Part shown: piece after piece, positions 43,313 through 51,988 of the stretch | Layout of the letters: each line of letters opens with the position of its first letter | Position numbering within the stretch: the stretch's first letter is position 1 | Origin: Bacteroidota bacterium | GTDB taxonomy: Bacteria > Bacteroidota > Bacteroidia > Chitinophagales > Chitinophagaceae | Direction of reading: 5' to 3' | NCBI GenBank assembly: GCA_018266775.1 | Contig: JAFDZS010000020.1 | Coordinates: 62,001-126,000 of the forward strand | DNA: 64,000 nucleotides | Notes under the pieces: generated by a model | Databases searched by the model: none | Told to the model about the DNA's origin: nothing | The model's input: the letters and a program-made list of their open reading frames with translations, nothing else | Position numbers and translations under genes: made by a program

Positions 43313-43351
43313 CTAATGCTGTTTGAGCAATAAACTATCAAACAGCATTAG
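43313..43351. terminator. Perfect 14-bp inverted repeat, probable terminator of the oxidoreductase gene
   Basis: CTAATGCTGTTTGA (43313-43326) and TCAAACAGCATTAG (43338-43351) are exact complements around an 11-base loop. It lies 87 bases past the oxidoreductase stop. The T-tail is imperfect on both sides. Confidence 0.5.
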
Positions 43352-43437
43352 CTTTACTTTTTCGATGCTGAAAATGCAGGCACAGAATATGTTTTTTGCA
43401 GCAATAAGAAAATCATTGCAGCATAAAACTGCGGGGA

Positions 43438-44916
43438 TTATTTGCCATAACCCAGGCTCCAGCCATCGCGGTAAGTGCGCTTTACAAATTGATTGGCATC
43501 ATCAAAATTGGTAATTTTCATGTTCGGTCCATCCCATAACAGCTTAATTCCTCTTCCGGGGTAGTCGTAACTGTTAGGATCAGTGGCTTTAGGCTTTCTT
43601 ACATCATAACTTCTGATGGCAAGGTTACCCATCAACACTGTTTCTGTAAGCGGTCCGGCAATACTGAATGGTGAACTCAGCGCTGCAGCTTCTTTACTGT
43701 TATATCCTGCAATACAGGCTTCCACCCATTGTTTATAATGCCCGCCTGCGCCACCAGGCACCCGTGCAATGGTAACCGGTGTGTGTACTTCCTTGTTGCG
43801 GGAAAGTGGTAAAAGCCTTGGATTAAATCCATACGTATCGCACATCATTTTTCCTTTAGTGCCTACAAAAATTACACCATTGCCACCATCGCCCATTATT
43901 TCGTTTGCGCCTAATTCATCCGGCCTTTCGGGTTGAATGCCACCATCCATCCAATGCAGAACGGTTTGATGTTTAGTTTTTTTATCTTCAAATTTCAATG
44001 TAATGTGAGATGCTGCGGGAGGGCCGTCTGGAAAATAACCTCTTTTGAATGGTCCGGTATAATAAGAACTCACACTGCAGGTTGCTTCAGTGGGATAACC
44101 AAGGCCGAGTACACGAAACGGCGCTTCAATCAGGTGGCAACCCATATCGCCCAATGCGCCGGTACCATAGTCCCACCAGCCACGCCAGTTGAAAGGCACC
44201 ACATTGTCCACATAATCTTTTTTCGGTGCAGTACCCAGCCATAAATCCCAATCCAGTTCAACGGGCACAGGTGCAGTTTGTGTTGGCCATGCAATACCCT
44301 GTGGCCAAACAGGCCGGTCTGTCCAGATGTATACATCATGCACTTTACCAATTACACCTGCATTATACCATTCCCGTAATTGCCGAACACCATCTCCTGA
44401 AGCTCCCTGGTTACCCATTTGTGTAACCACTTTATATTGTGCTGCAGCTTCTGTAAGCATCCGGGCTTCATAAATATCATGTGCCAGTGGTTTTTGAACG
44501 TAAACATGTTTGCCCAATTGCATGGCCGCCATTGCCTGAACAGCATGATTATGATCAGGTGTGGAAACTGATACCGCATCAAAATTTTTATTCTCCTTTT
44601 CCAGCATTTCCCTGAAGTCTTTATAATATTTTGCTTTAGGAAAACGGCCGCGGCTGGTGGCAGCTCTTCTGTCATCAACATCACACAGGTAAGCAATATC
44701 TGCTTTTCCGCTTTTGAAAAATTCATTCAGGTCACCTTCGCCTTTACCACCCACACCAATACCCGCAACAATTAATCTGTCACTGGGGGCAATAAAACCT
44801 TTACCGCCCAAAACATGCCGGGGAATGATATAAAATCCGGTACCCAGTATTAAGGAATGTTTAATAAAATTTCTCCGCGATTGATCAGATGTTTTTGTTG
44901 TGGTTTTCTTTTTCAT
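43438..44916 (-). CDS. Tat-exported Gfo/Idh/MocA-family oxidoreductase
   Basis: The 492-residue protein opens with a twin-arginine signal (SRRNFIKHSLILGTGF), so it is exported folded. The Rossmann domain has LIVAGIGVGGKGEGDLNEF and DVDDRRAATSRGRFP. The family's EKP-like lysine motif appears as GKHVYVQKPLAHDIYEA, after VSVSTPDHNHAVQAM, and a C-terminal substrate domain follows. These enzymes oxidise or reduce sugars and their derivatives with NAD(P), and the Tat-exported Bacteroidota forms are thought to carry the cofactor with them. The substrate is unknown. Confidence 0.92.
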   Translation of the reverse strand: MKKKTTTKTSDQSRRNFIKHSLILGTGFYIIPRHVLGGKGFIAPSDRLIVAGIGVGGKGEGDLNEFFKSGKADIAYLCDVDDRRAATSRGRFPKAKYYKDFREMLEKENKNFDAVSVSTPDHNHAVQAMAAMQLGKHVYVQKPLAHDIYEARMLTEAAAQYKVVTQMGNQGASGDGVRQLREWYNAGVIGKVHDVYIWTDRPVWPQGIAWPTQTAPVPVELDWDLWLGTAPKKDYVDNVVPFNWRGWWDYGTGALGDMGCHLIEAPFRVLGLGYPTEATCSVSSYYTGPFKRGYFPDGPPAASHITLKFEDKKTKHQTVLHWMDGGIQPERPDELGANEIMGDGGNGVIFVGTKGKMMCDTYGFNPRLLPLSRNKEVHTPVTIARVPGGAGGHYKQWVEACIAGYNSKEAAALSSPFSIAGPLTETVLMGNLAIRSYDVRKPKATDPNSYDYPGRGIKLLWDGPNMKITNFDDANQFVKRTYRDGWSLGYGK

Positions 44917-45063
44917 TTTTAGCAGACAATTTGTTGAAGAATGTTTAGAGAAGTTAATTTAAATCAAATTTCTATAAACCGGGGTATTTTTTAATTATTT
45001 TAAAATTAATAGAAAAGAACAGGCGTGTGGTATAAGTTGCTTACTTTTACAAAAAATATCTAT

Positions 45064-45468
45064 ATGAAGCTTTTTGTAGCTGGCTTGCCATATGATCTGG
45101 ATGATGCAGAGCTGGAAGAAATTTTTGAAAAGTTTGGAACAGTAACTTCTGCAAAAGTGGCTGTTGATAAAGAAACAGGCAAAAGCAGGGGTTTTGGTTT
45201 TGTTGATATGCCAGACCGTGCAGAAGCGAAAGATGCGATGGACAGCCTGAATGAAATTTCACTTGGTAAGAAACCGCTGGTAATTAAAGAAGCTGAGGAA
45301 CGCAGTGGCGGAGCGCCAGGCGGCGCCTCAAGAGGAGGCGGATACCAGGGCGGTGGTGGACAAGGTGGCTCCCGTGGTGGTGGCGGAGGAGGTTTTCGTG
45401 ACCGTGGAAGTAATGACAGGAGAGGTGGCGGTGGAGGAAACTTCGACAGGAACAGGAACCGTTATTAA
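45064..45468 (+). CDS. RNA-binding protein with one RRM and a glycine-rich tail
   Basis: The 134-residue protein has an RRM with RNP2 (LFVAGLPYD) and RNP1 (KSRGFGFVDM), followed by a tail of Gly, Arg and Ser repeats (residues about 85-134). Such proteins bind single-stranded RNA and are often induced by cold. The start MKLFVAGLP at 45064 matches the family; an upstream in-frame ATG at 45025 would add 13 unlikely residues. Confidence 0.93.
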   Translation: MKLFVAGLPYDLDDAELEEIFEKFGTVTSAKVAVDKETGKSRGFGFVDMPDRAEAKDAMDSLNEISLGKKPLVIKEAEERSGGAPGGASRGGGYQGGGGQGGSRGGGGGGFRDRGSNDRRGGGGGNFDRNRNRY

Positions 45469-45492
45469 ATATTCATTTCCTTTAATCATTAA

Positions 45493-45530
45493 TATTTTTG
45501 TTTTTGCACCGTGTATACTCCATGGTGCAA
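45493..45530 (+). promoter_or_regulatory. -7-like element and hairpin between the RRM and cyclophilin genes
   Basis: TATTTTTG at 45493-45500 could start transcription of the cyclophilin gene. It is followed by TTGCACC (45504-45510) / GGTGCAA (45524-45530), a 7-bp stem that may instead end the RRM transcript. Confidence 0.35.
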
Positions 45531-45558
45531 TTTGTTATTCCTAATCACTATTAAAATT

Positions 45559-46005
45559 ATGAGCGAAATTGTTTTAACGAAAGGAGCAATTCATACCAAT
45601 AAAGGTGTAATGACTTTTGAATTGTATGACGATGATGCCCCGCTTGCAGTTGAGAATTTTAAGAAATTAATCAATACGGGTTTTTATAACGGACTCACTT
45701 TTCACCGTGTAATTCCAGATTTTATGATACAGGGCGGTTGCCCGAACGGAACGGGATCCGGTGGTCCTGGTTATACTATTCCCTGCGAATTAAAAGGAAA
45801 TAAACAATATCATGACAGAGGGGTAATGTCGATGGCACACCGGGGACCTAATACCGGGGGATCACAATTTTTTATTTGCCATAACAGAACCAATACACAA
45901 CACCTTGACAGAAAGCACACCTGCTTTGGTAAAATCATTGAAGGACTGGATATAATTGATGATATCAGGGCAGGAGATGTGATGGAAAAAGTAGTAATAG
46001 TATAA
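45559..46005 (+). CDS. Cyclophilin-type peptidyl-prolyl isomerase, cytoplasmic
   Basis: The 148-residue protein is a minimal cyclophilin without a signal peptide. Catalytic-site motifs are present: FHRVIPDFMIQGG (with the key Arg), GVMSMAHRGPNTGGSQFFIC, HLDRKHTCFGKIIEGLDII. It catalyses proline isomerisation during protein folding. The start MSEIVLTKG at 45559 fits the family; the upstream ATG at 45511 would lie inside the preceding hairpin. Confidence 0.95.
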   Translation: MSEIVLTKGAIHTNKGVMTFELYDDDAPLAVENFKKLINTGFYNGLTFHRVIPDFMIQGGCPNGTGSGGPGYTIPCELKGNKQYHDRGVMSMAHRGPNTGGSQFFICHNRTNTQHLDRKHTCFGKIIEGLDIIDDIRAGDVMEKVVIV

Positions 46006-46034
46006 ACGTATTTAGAAAGCTGTTAAATGAAAGA

Positions 46035-46056
46035 GGCCGGTTATCACTAACCGGCC
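46035..46056. terminator. Terminator-like hairpin between convergent genes
   Basis: A perfect 9-bp stem, GGCCGGTTA / TAACCGGCC with loop TCAC, sits between the cyclophilin and the convergent small gene. The T-tails are short. Confidence 0.7.
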
Positions 46057-46092
46057 ATTTCATTAACAAATCACTAAACTAAAAAACAATTA

Positions 46093-46383
46093 CTATAATA
46101 CGATTACACTGTTGCTGCCACCAAATTCATTCGGAGCCTCGCTGTCTGCTTCAGGTTCATTTAACCAGGTATTTTCATTTACCCTGTATTTAAATTGATG
46201 GGTGGAATTCTTCGGCAAAGAAACATCGCAGGTAAAACTGCCATCCTTCTTTTTACTCATCACCACTGAATTTTTCCAATCGCTGTTTAAACCCAGCACT
46301 TCAACTGTTTCAGCATTTTCGCCGTTGAATACAAATTTTACTTTACAGTAATCCTTTGTTTTGAAATACGTTTTTTGAATCAT
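46093..46383 (-). CDS. Isoamylase early-set (CBM48-like) domain protein
   Basis: The 96-residue protein is a lone immunoglobulin-like early-set domain of the kind attached to glycogen-branching and debranching enzymes: CKVKFVFNGENAETVEVLGL, NSDWKNSVVMSKKKDGSFTC, HQFKYRVNENTWLNEPEADS. It has no signal peptide and no catalytic part, so it may bind alpha-glucans or act as a regulator (inference). Free-standing versions are common in Bacteroidota. Confidence 0.85.
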   Translation of the reverse strand: MIQKTYFKTKDYCKVKFVFNGENAETVEVLGLNSDWKNSVVMSKKKDGSFTCDVSLPKNSTHQFKYRVNENTWLNEPEADSEAPNEFGGSNSVIVL

Positions 46384-46683
46384 TTGTTTTCTTTTTAGTT
46401 AAAAATATACTACCGCATACCGGCGAAAATGCCATTAAACCAGGTGCAGTAAATTTCGTTGTATATAGCAAACAGTGAAGCCGCTTCGTTCAGCGCACAC
46501 CCGATTAATAAAATATTACTGCTGCATTACACAGCAAACGAGAGTGTATTATATTAATTTCAACAAACATTAATACGTTTTGTTTAAAAAGGTAACCCAT
46601 AAAATAATGCCCTGTTTTATGCACAATTGTGGAAATTGCATAATGCGGGCAATGTTTTGTAAACCCCTGAAATGAAAAAAACC
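46384..46683. other. Intergenic region, nothing recognised
   Basis: This stretch of about 300 bases between two minus-strand genes is AT-rich. It holds no convincing ORF, RNA gene or repeat apart from the terminator at its left edge. It presumably contains the promoter of the early-set protein gene, but no clear TAnnTTTG was found. Confidence 0.4.
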
Positions 46684-46712
46684 TATAAGTACTTTTAATA
46701 AAAGCACTTATA
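46684..46712 (-). terminator. Intrinsic terminator for the gene at 46766
   Basis: The stem TATAAGT-a-CTTTT / AAAAG-c-ACTTATA with loop AAT is followed on the minus strand by a T-run. Confidence 0.75.
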
Positions 46713-46765
46713 AGTTTAGTTTAGTTATAGTTTTTCCGGGAAGTTCTTTGGGATATTTCTGATGT

Positions 46766-47170
46766 TTACAGTACCACCATGTCGTTTTCGTTAACGGTGG
46801 TCTTTTCAATCAGCTTAGTTGTGGCAGAAAATGATTTGTTATACACTTTATTGCCGGTAAGCAATTTGAAATTCAGTTCCTGGCCATCTTTTTTCTCAAT
46901 TTTAAAAGTTTGAACAGCACTGTTGGCTTTCCAGCTTTGAGAATATAATTCGCCTTCTTCCTTATCATCAATTTTCAGTAAAGAATAATTGCTGTTGGTT
47001 GCATTGATTTCAACCTGGAAATACAGGTAATCATTTTCGCTGCCAATGTAAGTTACTTTGAATGGTTCGTTGTTTTTAGCAACAGCAGTGGCTGTAGCCT
47101 GTGCAGAAGCAGTAGCGGAAAATGTTACGATAACTGCGAATACTGCGATGATGTTTTTTAAATTTTTCAT
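46766..47170 (-). CDS. Small exported protein of unknown function
   Basis: The 134-residue protein has a signal peptide (MKNLKNIIAVFAVIVTFSAT, cleavage near ASAQA). The mature part is a single beta-rich domain (EPFKVTYIGSENDYLYFQVE, AVQTFKIEKKDGQELNFKLL) ending in MVVL. It has the look of a small periplasmic beta-sandwich. It has its own terminator and a long upstream region. Confidence 0.72.
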   Translation of the reverse strand: MKNLKNIIAVFAVIVTFSATASAQATATAVAKNNEPFKVTYIGSENDYLYFQVEINATNSNYSLLKIDDKEEGELYSQSWKANSAVQTFKIEKKDGQELNFKLLTGNKVYNKSFSATTKLIEKTTVNENDMVVL

Positions 47171-47745
47171 TTTGTTTAAATTTAAAGGTTACTAATTAAT
47201 ATTGTTTTTTTAGGTTACTCAAAAATCGGTTTACGATATCTGGTTCCAGACAGCGTGGCAACGTGGTCACTCATTCAGCAGGCAAAAAGTTTTTGATTAC
47301 TTCAATATGGCAGGCACCCGGATATTTTTGTTCAAATACTGCTTTAGTATTTACAGTATTGACAGGATAACTTAAGTTATGTTTTGCTTTCCTGTTTTTT
47401 TAAGAGCACTGATTAAATCTGACACAAACATACGGCGGGTTTTTGTTGCGTTTAAACCCGATTTCCAAATTTTTTATTACACCAAAATGGTTAAAAAAAT
47501 GATTAAACCCTTTACTGTAGCGACTTTCAGGAAAAAGCAAAAATTATATCCAAGCTGAAAATAATGTTTTTAAAACCGCTGTTATTAATGATTTCTTAAT
47601 CTGGAGAAGGCATTTTATCGTGTATTACTGTCCAAAATAATATTGTAAAATGTGGTAACAGTTTAATCACATTTTTTTCACAATAAGGCTTTGAACTATA
47701 GTAAATTAACTTATTATAGTACTTTTAGAAAAATTATTTACCCAG
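47171..47745. other. Long divergent intergenic region
   Basis: 575 bases separate the divergent small exported protein gene and the ASKHA-like gene. A minus-strand TATGTTTG at 47432-47425 could be a -7 element for the former. I see no convincing gene, RNA or repeat; a 59-codon frame at 47379-47558 has no support. Confidence 0.4.
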
Positions 47746-48897
47746 ATGTTCCCTATTTCTCTAAAACGACTGGTTTTTACTGGTTTCGTCGTGTTTACCG
47801 GCGTTATAGATGCTTCGGCTCAAAATAGTTTTAAGCTTAAATATGATAATTCATCGGTATACGCAGGTATTGAGGTTGGCGCCAAGGGTGTAAAACTGAG
47901 TATACTGGAGGTTGGTAAAAATGCACAAAAAACCGGTGCCTTTAATGTGTTGAAAGATACCTCTATCAATACAGATTTCATTTCTTTTTCTCCATCCAGT
48001 TTTACTTCCACATTGAATGCATTCGCTACATTGTTCAACCTCTGCAGGAAGGATTACAATATATCTAACGGAAGTATATTTACTGTGATCAGCAGTGGTG
48101 TTAAAATACAGGCCGAAAAAGAAAACAAGAACGAGTGGGTAAACAACTTTATTGATTCTTTTAAAATTAAAGTAAACGATCCCCGGCGTGAAGTAAGTGT
48201 TATTGATGTAACCCAGGAAGCCAGATTATCTCATCTGGGTATTGTACCGGAATCACGCAGGTACACCACATTTCTTATAGACATTGGTAGTGGTAACACC
48301 AAAGGTGGTTTTTTCCCCAATGGCGATACCAAAACTTTTAAATTATTCCAGTTAAGCTGGGGAACAAAAAGTACGGCCAATGCAACAGAAAAAAGATGTG
48401 ACGACGACAAAACCCTGGACAATTACGATAAACAATTGGGCAGGGTATTAACCGGTGCTGAAAACACAGAGATTATTTACATGGTTAATGAAAGCGGTGC
48501 TTATCCTATGAGTGATTATATTGCTTTCAGCGGCGGTATAGCATGGTCTGTTGCCACGTTAATGTATCCTGAATTGAACAGTAACTCTGTTGTTCCTGTT
48601 ACTTATGATGAAGTGCTGAAGTTCAGCGAAAGGATCTATAAGAACTATGCTTCCATTTCAGACGAAGCAATTGTGAAATCAATCACCGATAAATCGTTAG
48701 ATAAAATTGCCATTGGCAAAGAAGTAAAAAGGGTAAACCAGGTTTTCGATCAAAAGTCACTCATGGCCGGAACGGGCCTGCTGTTAAAAATCATGCGCCA
48801 GTTTGAAGGTATTTATGAGAAAAAGCAATTCTTCCTCGTAAAGAATGGGCAAGTGGGCTGGATTTCTGCATATGTTGATCAGCATATTGACAATTAG
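47746..48897 (+). CDS. Exported Ppx/GppA-like (ASKHA-fold) protein
   Basis: The 383-residue protein has an N-terminal signal peptide (hydrophobic residues 7-20, likely cleavage after DASAQ). The mature part has the order of a Ppx/GppA-type phosphatase/ATPase: a phosphate-1 loop YAGIEVGAKGVKLSILEV, a TQEARLSHLGI stretch like the EEA motif, a phosphate-2 loop FLIDIGSGNTKGGFF, and a late IAFSGGIAWSVATLM resembling the adenosine motif. Known family members act on polyphosphate or (p)ppGpp in the cytoplasm, so an exported copy is unexpected. A membrane-anchored coiled-coil gene follows after 74 bases. Binding of nucleotide or polyphosphate is inference. Confidence 0.7.
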   Translation: MFPISLKRLVFTGFVVFTGVIDASAQNSFKLKYDNSSVYAGIEVGAKGVKLSILEVGKNAQKTGAFNVLKDTSINTDFISFSPSSFTSTLNAFATLFNLCRKDYNISNGSIFTVISSGVKIQAEKENKNEWVNNFIDSFKIKVNDPRREVSVIDVTQEARLSHLGIVPESRRYTTFLIDIGSGNTKGGFFPNGDTKTFKLFQLSWGTKSTANATEKRCDDDKTLDNYDKQLGRVLTGAENTEIIYMVNESGAYPMSDYIAFSGGIAWSVATLMYPELNSNSVVPVTYDEVLKFSERIYKNYASISDEAIVKSITDKSLDKIAIGKEVKRVNQVFDQKSLMAGTGLLLKIMRQFEGIYEKKQFFLVKNGQVGWISAYVDQHIDN

Positions 48898-48971
48898 GTT
48901 GCAGCCGCTTCATACCGCAATCTCCAATATGTGAAAACCACAGGTTTTATCAATTTTATACCAGGAAATTA

Positions 48972-49904
48972 ATGAGAGATACAAAGTCTTTATCCCTTTT
49001 ATTGCTATCATCGGTTCTGTTTTTGCTCTCCATCATTTTATTGGGCACGTGGGGTTACCAGTATTATCACCAGTTACAGGAAGATAAAACCAAACAGGAA
49101 GTGGCAAAAGCTGCGCCTGCTACTGTACCCGACAGTACACGGGATTCGCTTCTTACCATTTATAAAAATACCATCAGCGGCCTTGACAGTAAGTTAGATA
49201 CAGCCTGGTATTATGCAGACTCTTTACGTGGTAATCTCGATCTTAACCTGAAAGAGTTTTATCGCCTCAGAACTGAAATTTCAACGCTGTTACAGGCAAA
49301 ATCTCCCAGCAATGCTGATCTTGATCTTGCCAAAAAGAAAATTTCACAGTTACAACTGAAGGTTACACAACTCCGTTATCGCAACAGTGATGTGGAAGCA
49401 GAAAATGAAAGGCTGCGTGCTTTGCTGGCGCAGATGAATAAAGAAACGCAGGATGCTGAAGATAATTCCCGTGCACTGGAAAAAGAAAATAAAACACTTA
49501 CTGCAAAGGTAAATGCCATCAGCAATACTATCAGCGCCGCTAATTTAAACCTTGCTGCCCTTGCCAATAACGACCAGCAGGAAACTACTGTAGCCGGGCA
49601 AACAGAAAAACTGGTTGGTTCATTTACATTAAAAAGTAACCTGAACGGGAAGTGTGATATTATGATTGTGGTGGTGCAGCCTAACGGGCAGGTGTTGCAA
49701 AAATCTGCCTGGGAATCTGGCAGTTTTGAAACCAACGATGGTAAAAAAGTGTATTCCTGTAAAATACGCTGCGAAACTTCCAAAGGAGAAAATAAGCAGT
49801 ACAACTTTTCTTTAACCGCCGAGAAATTTTATAAAGGCAATTACATCATGCAGGTGTACCACAATGGTGTATTGCTGGCCAAGTTCAATAAAGCGCTTTC
49901 TTAA
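48972..49904 (+). CDS. Membrane-anchored coiled-coil protein with C-terminal beta domain
   Basis: The 310-residue protein has one N-terminal membrane helix (residues 7-29), then a long coiled coil (about 85-190: DLDLAKKKISQLQLKVTQLR, AENERLRALLAQMNKETQDA). A C-terminal beta-rich domain follows (LVGSFTLKSNLNGKCDIMIV, KKVYSCKIRCETSKGENKQY, FYKGNYIMQVYHNG). It should reach into the periplasm, where its partner encoded just upstream would also be. The two genes are probably co-transcribed. Its stop shares the palindrome TTAA with the convergent transporter stop. No function is known to me. Confidence 0.75.
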   Translation: MRDTKSLSLLLLSSVLFLLSIILLGTWGYQYYHQLQEDKTKQEVAKAAPATVPDSTRDSLLTIYKNTISGLDSKLDTAWYYADSLRGNLDLNLKEFYRLRTEISTLLQAKSPSNADLDLAKKKISQLQLKVTQLRYRNSDVEAENERLRALLAQMNKETQDAEDNSRALEKENKTLTAKVNAISNTISAANLNLAALANNDQQETTVAGQTEKLVGSFTLKSNLNGKCDIMIVVVQPNGQVLQKSAWESGSFETNDGKKVYSCKIRCETSKGENKQYNFSLTAEKFYKGNYIMQVYHNGVLLAKFNKALS

Positions 49905-51403
49905 AAATAAATTCCTGCAACTAAAAATATTGCTGTTAGTAACAGCAGCATAATGAGGAGCGGCGTTACAAATTTGATCCACGATTTAATACTGATGTTG
50001 GCAAGTGCCAGCGATGGTAATATTAAACCGGTTGGTGTAACAAGGCCCATAATGCCCATTCCATATAGATATGCATTCACAATTTCCCTGCCGGGTACAT
50101 GCACCAGTATTGCCAGTGCGCCAATGATGGGCATAGTGAGCACGGCCATACCTGATGATGATGAAATAAACAACGTAAATACAAGATACATCAGTAAAAG
50201 AAGAAGAATGAACAACACGGGCGAAACACCTGATGTAAGTTTTGCAGCATAAAATAAAATAGAGTCACTGATCAGTCCTTCATTCAAAACAATTGTAACA
50301 CCCCGTGCCACACCAACAATAAAAGCCACACTGAGCAGTTCTCTGCCACCATCAATAAATTGTTTGATATACGCATGTTCTTTCAGTCGCAAAATGAACG
50401 CCAGTAATACAGACGAACCCAGGAACAGGGCAGACATTTCTGTAAGCCACCAGCCATAAAACACCACGCCAATGATCATCGTGATAAAAGTTGCACCGAA
50501 CAGGATCAGCAATAATTTGTTTTTACCGCTTAACTGGTGATTGTCATCCGCTGCATGTTGCAATGGCGGATACAGGGGTTGTACATTCCCTTCTATACGA
50601 TACACAACAGACAGTTCAGGATTTTTCTTTATCCTGCCGGCATACCGTACCAGGTAAACGATGGTTACTCCGGTGGAGCAGGCAAACATAATGATCCGTT
50701 CCAGTAAACCGTCTTTCCAGCTTACACCGGCAGCATTGGATGCGATGATGGTGGAAAACGGGTTGGAGAAAGAAGACAGTGTACCAATCTGTGTTCCTGC
50801 AAAAATAACCGTAACGGGTACCAGTAAATCATAACCGGCTGCAAGAAATAATGGAATCAATATGGGATAGAAAACCAACGCTTCTTCTGCCATGCCATAC
50901 GATGAACCTGCAAAACAAAACAGGAAAGTAAGAATGATAATGAGCCAGTTTTCCCGGCCTTTCATCGACCGGGTAAGGGAACGCATACCGCCTTCCATGG
51001 CACCGGATTGATTGAATATACTCATGAACCCGCCAATGATGAGTACAAAAAGAATAATGTCAATAGAATCCATGATGCCTTTAATAGGTGCCAGCAAAAC
51101 TTTAAGCGGTCCCTGGCTGTTGGATGCTAAAGATTGATAGGTGCCGGGGATGGATACCGGTTTATGAATATCACCCTGTTGAAATTTTTTCAATTCAATC
51201 AGGATGTGCAGTTGATCCAGCGTTTGCCGGGTTAATGGTACAATTGCAGTGCTGTCGTTTGGATAGGTTACTGTAAACGTATTACCGGTTACTTTAAGCG
51301 TGGCATATTTACCGGCGGGTACAACCCATGTTGCAGCAGCAGCAATAATGGTAACTATAATAAGAATGGTAATAGGAGAAGGTAATTTTTTAATGGCTGC
51401 CAT
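49901..51403 (-). CDS. YfcC-family transporter
   Basis: The 500-residue inner-membrane protein has about twelve hydrophobic segments. Family features include the opening LPSPITILIIVTIIAAAATW with WVVPAGKY, FCFAGSSYGMAEEALVFYPI in the middle, and the AGTQIGTLSSFSNPFSTIIA loop, with a C-terminal GMGIMGLVTPTGLILPSLAL. YfcC-type carriers move amino or carboxylic acids; some relatives are arginine/ornithine or peptide transporters. The substrate is not known here. The ATG at 51403 is preferred over a TTG two codons earlier. Its 3' end overlaps the convergent gene by 4 bases. Confidence 0.87.
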   Translation of the reverse strand: MAAIKKLPSPITILIIVTIIAAAATWVVPAGKYATLKVTGNTFTVTYPNDSTAIVPLTRQTLDQLHILIELKKFQQGDIHKPVSIPGTYQSLASNSQGPLKVLLAPIKGIMDSIDIILFVLIIGGFMSIFNQSGAMEGGMRSLTRSMKGRENWLIIILTFLFCFAGSSYGMAEEALVFYPILIPLFLAAGYDLLVPVTVIFAGTQIGTLSSFSNPFSTIIASNAAGVSWKDGLLERIIMFACSTGVTIVYLVRYAGRIKKNPELSVVYRIEGNVQPLYPPLQHAADDNHQLSGKNKLLLILFGATFITMIIGVVFYGWWLTEMSALFLGSSVLLAFILRLKEHAYIKQFIDGGRELLSVAFIVGVARGVTIVLNEGLISDSILFYAAKLTSGVSPVLFILLLLLMYLVFTLFISSSSGMAVLTMPIIGALAILVHVPGREIVNAYLYGMGIMGLVTPTGLILPSLALANISIKSWIKFVTPLLIMLLLLTAIFLVAGIYF

Positions 51404-51467
51404 GCACAAGGTTTGAATGGGTAAAGATTAAATATACCGAAAAAAACATTCTCAGTAATTTAGGGGC

Positions 51468-51938
51468 ATGAAGGCATCTACGGTTAATGAAATTAAACAG
51501 GAACTGCAGCACCTGCCTGCAGCAAAACTGACTGAACTTTGCCTGCGTTTGGCAAAATTTAAAAAGGAAAATAAAGAATTGTTGACATACCTGTTGTTTG
51601 AATCGCACGACAGGGAAAATTACATTGCAGGTATAAAAGAAGAAGTGGATGGATACATTGGTGAGATGAATAAGAACAATGTTTATTTTATGAAGAAGAC
51701 ACTGCGTAAAATTTTAAGGCAGGTAACTAAATATATCCGCTACAGCGGGGAAGCTGCTGTTGAAATTGAATTGCTGGTTTATTTTTGCCATGCAATGAAG
51801 CAACTGCCGGTTGCCATACCGGCAAACCCAGTGCTGTATAATATGTACAATGCACAACTGAAGAAGATCAATAAAGCCATTCATTCCCTGCATGAGGACC
51901 TGCAGTATGATTACCAGAAGTTATTAAACCAGTTGTAA
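51468..51938 (+). CDS. Helical protein of unknown function
   Basis: The 156-residue cytoplasmic protein has no signal or membrane segment and looks fully helical (STVNEIKQELQHLPAAKLTE, LCLRLAKFKKENKELLTYL, FMKKTLRKILRQVTKYIRYS). Tyr and Leu at regular spacing suggest a helical bundle. It is divergent from the YfcC gene by 64 bases and precedes the MFS gene by 50 bases. No domain is recognised. Confidence 0.75.
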   Translation: MKASTVNEIKQELQHLPAAKLTELCLRLAKFKKENKELLTYLLFESHDRENYIAGIKEEVDGYIGEMNKNNVYFMKKTLRKILRQVTKYIRYSGEAAVEIELLVYFCHAMKQLPVAIPANPVLYNMYNAQLKKINKAIHSLHEDLQYDYQKLLNQL

Positions 51939-51988
51939 TCATAAAAATTAAATTACTTTAGCAATACGAACTACAAACTGAATAAAGT

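Noticed and set aside
47379..47558. A 59-codon plus-strand frame in the long gap before the ASKHA-like gene
   Set aside because: No promoter, terminator or protein-like composition is seen, and it overlaps the likely control region of the divergent gene.
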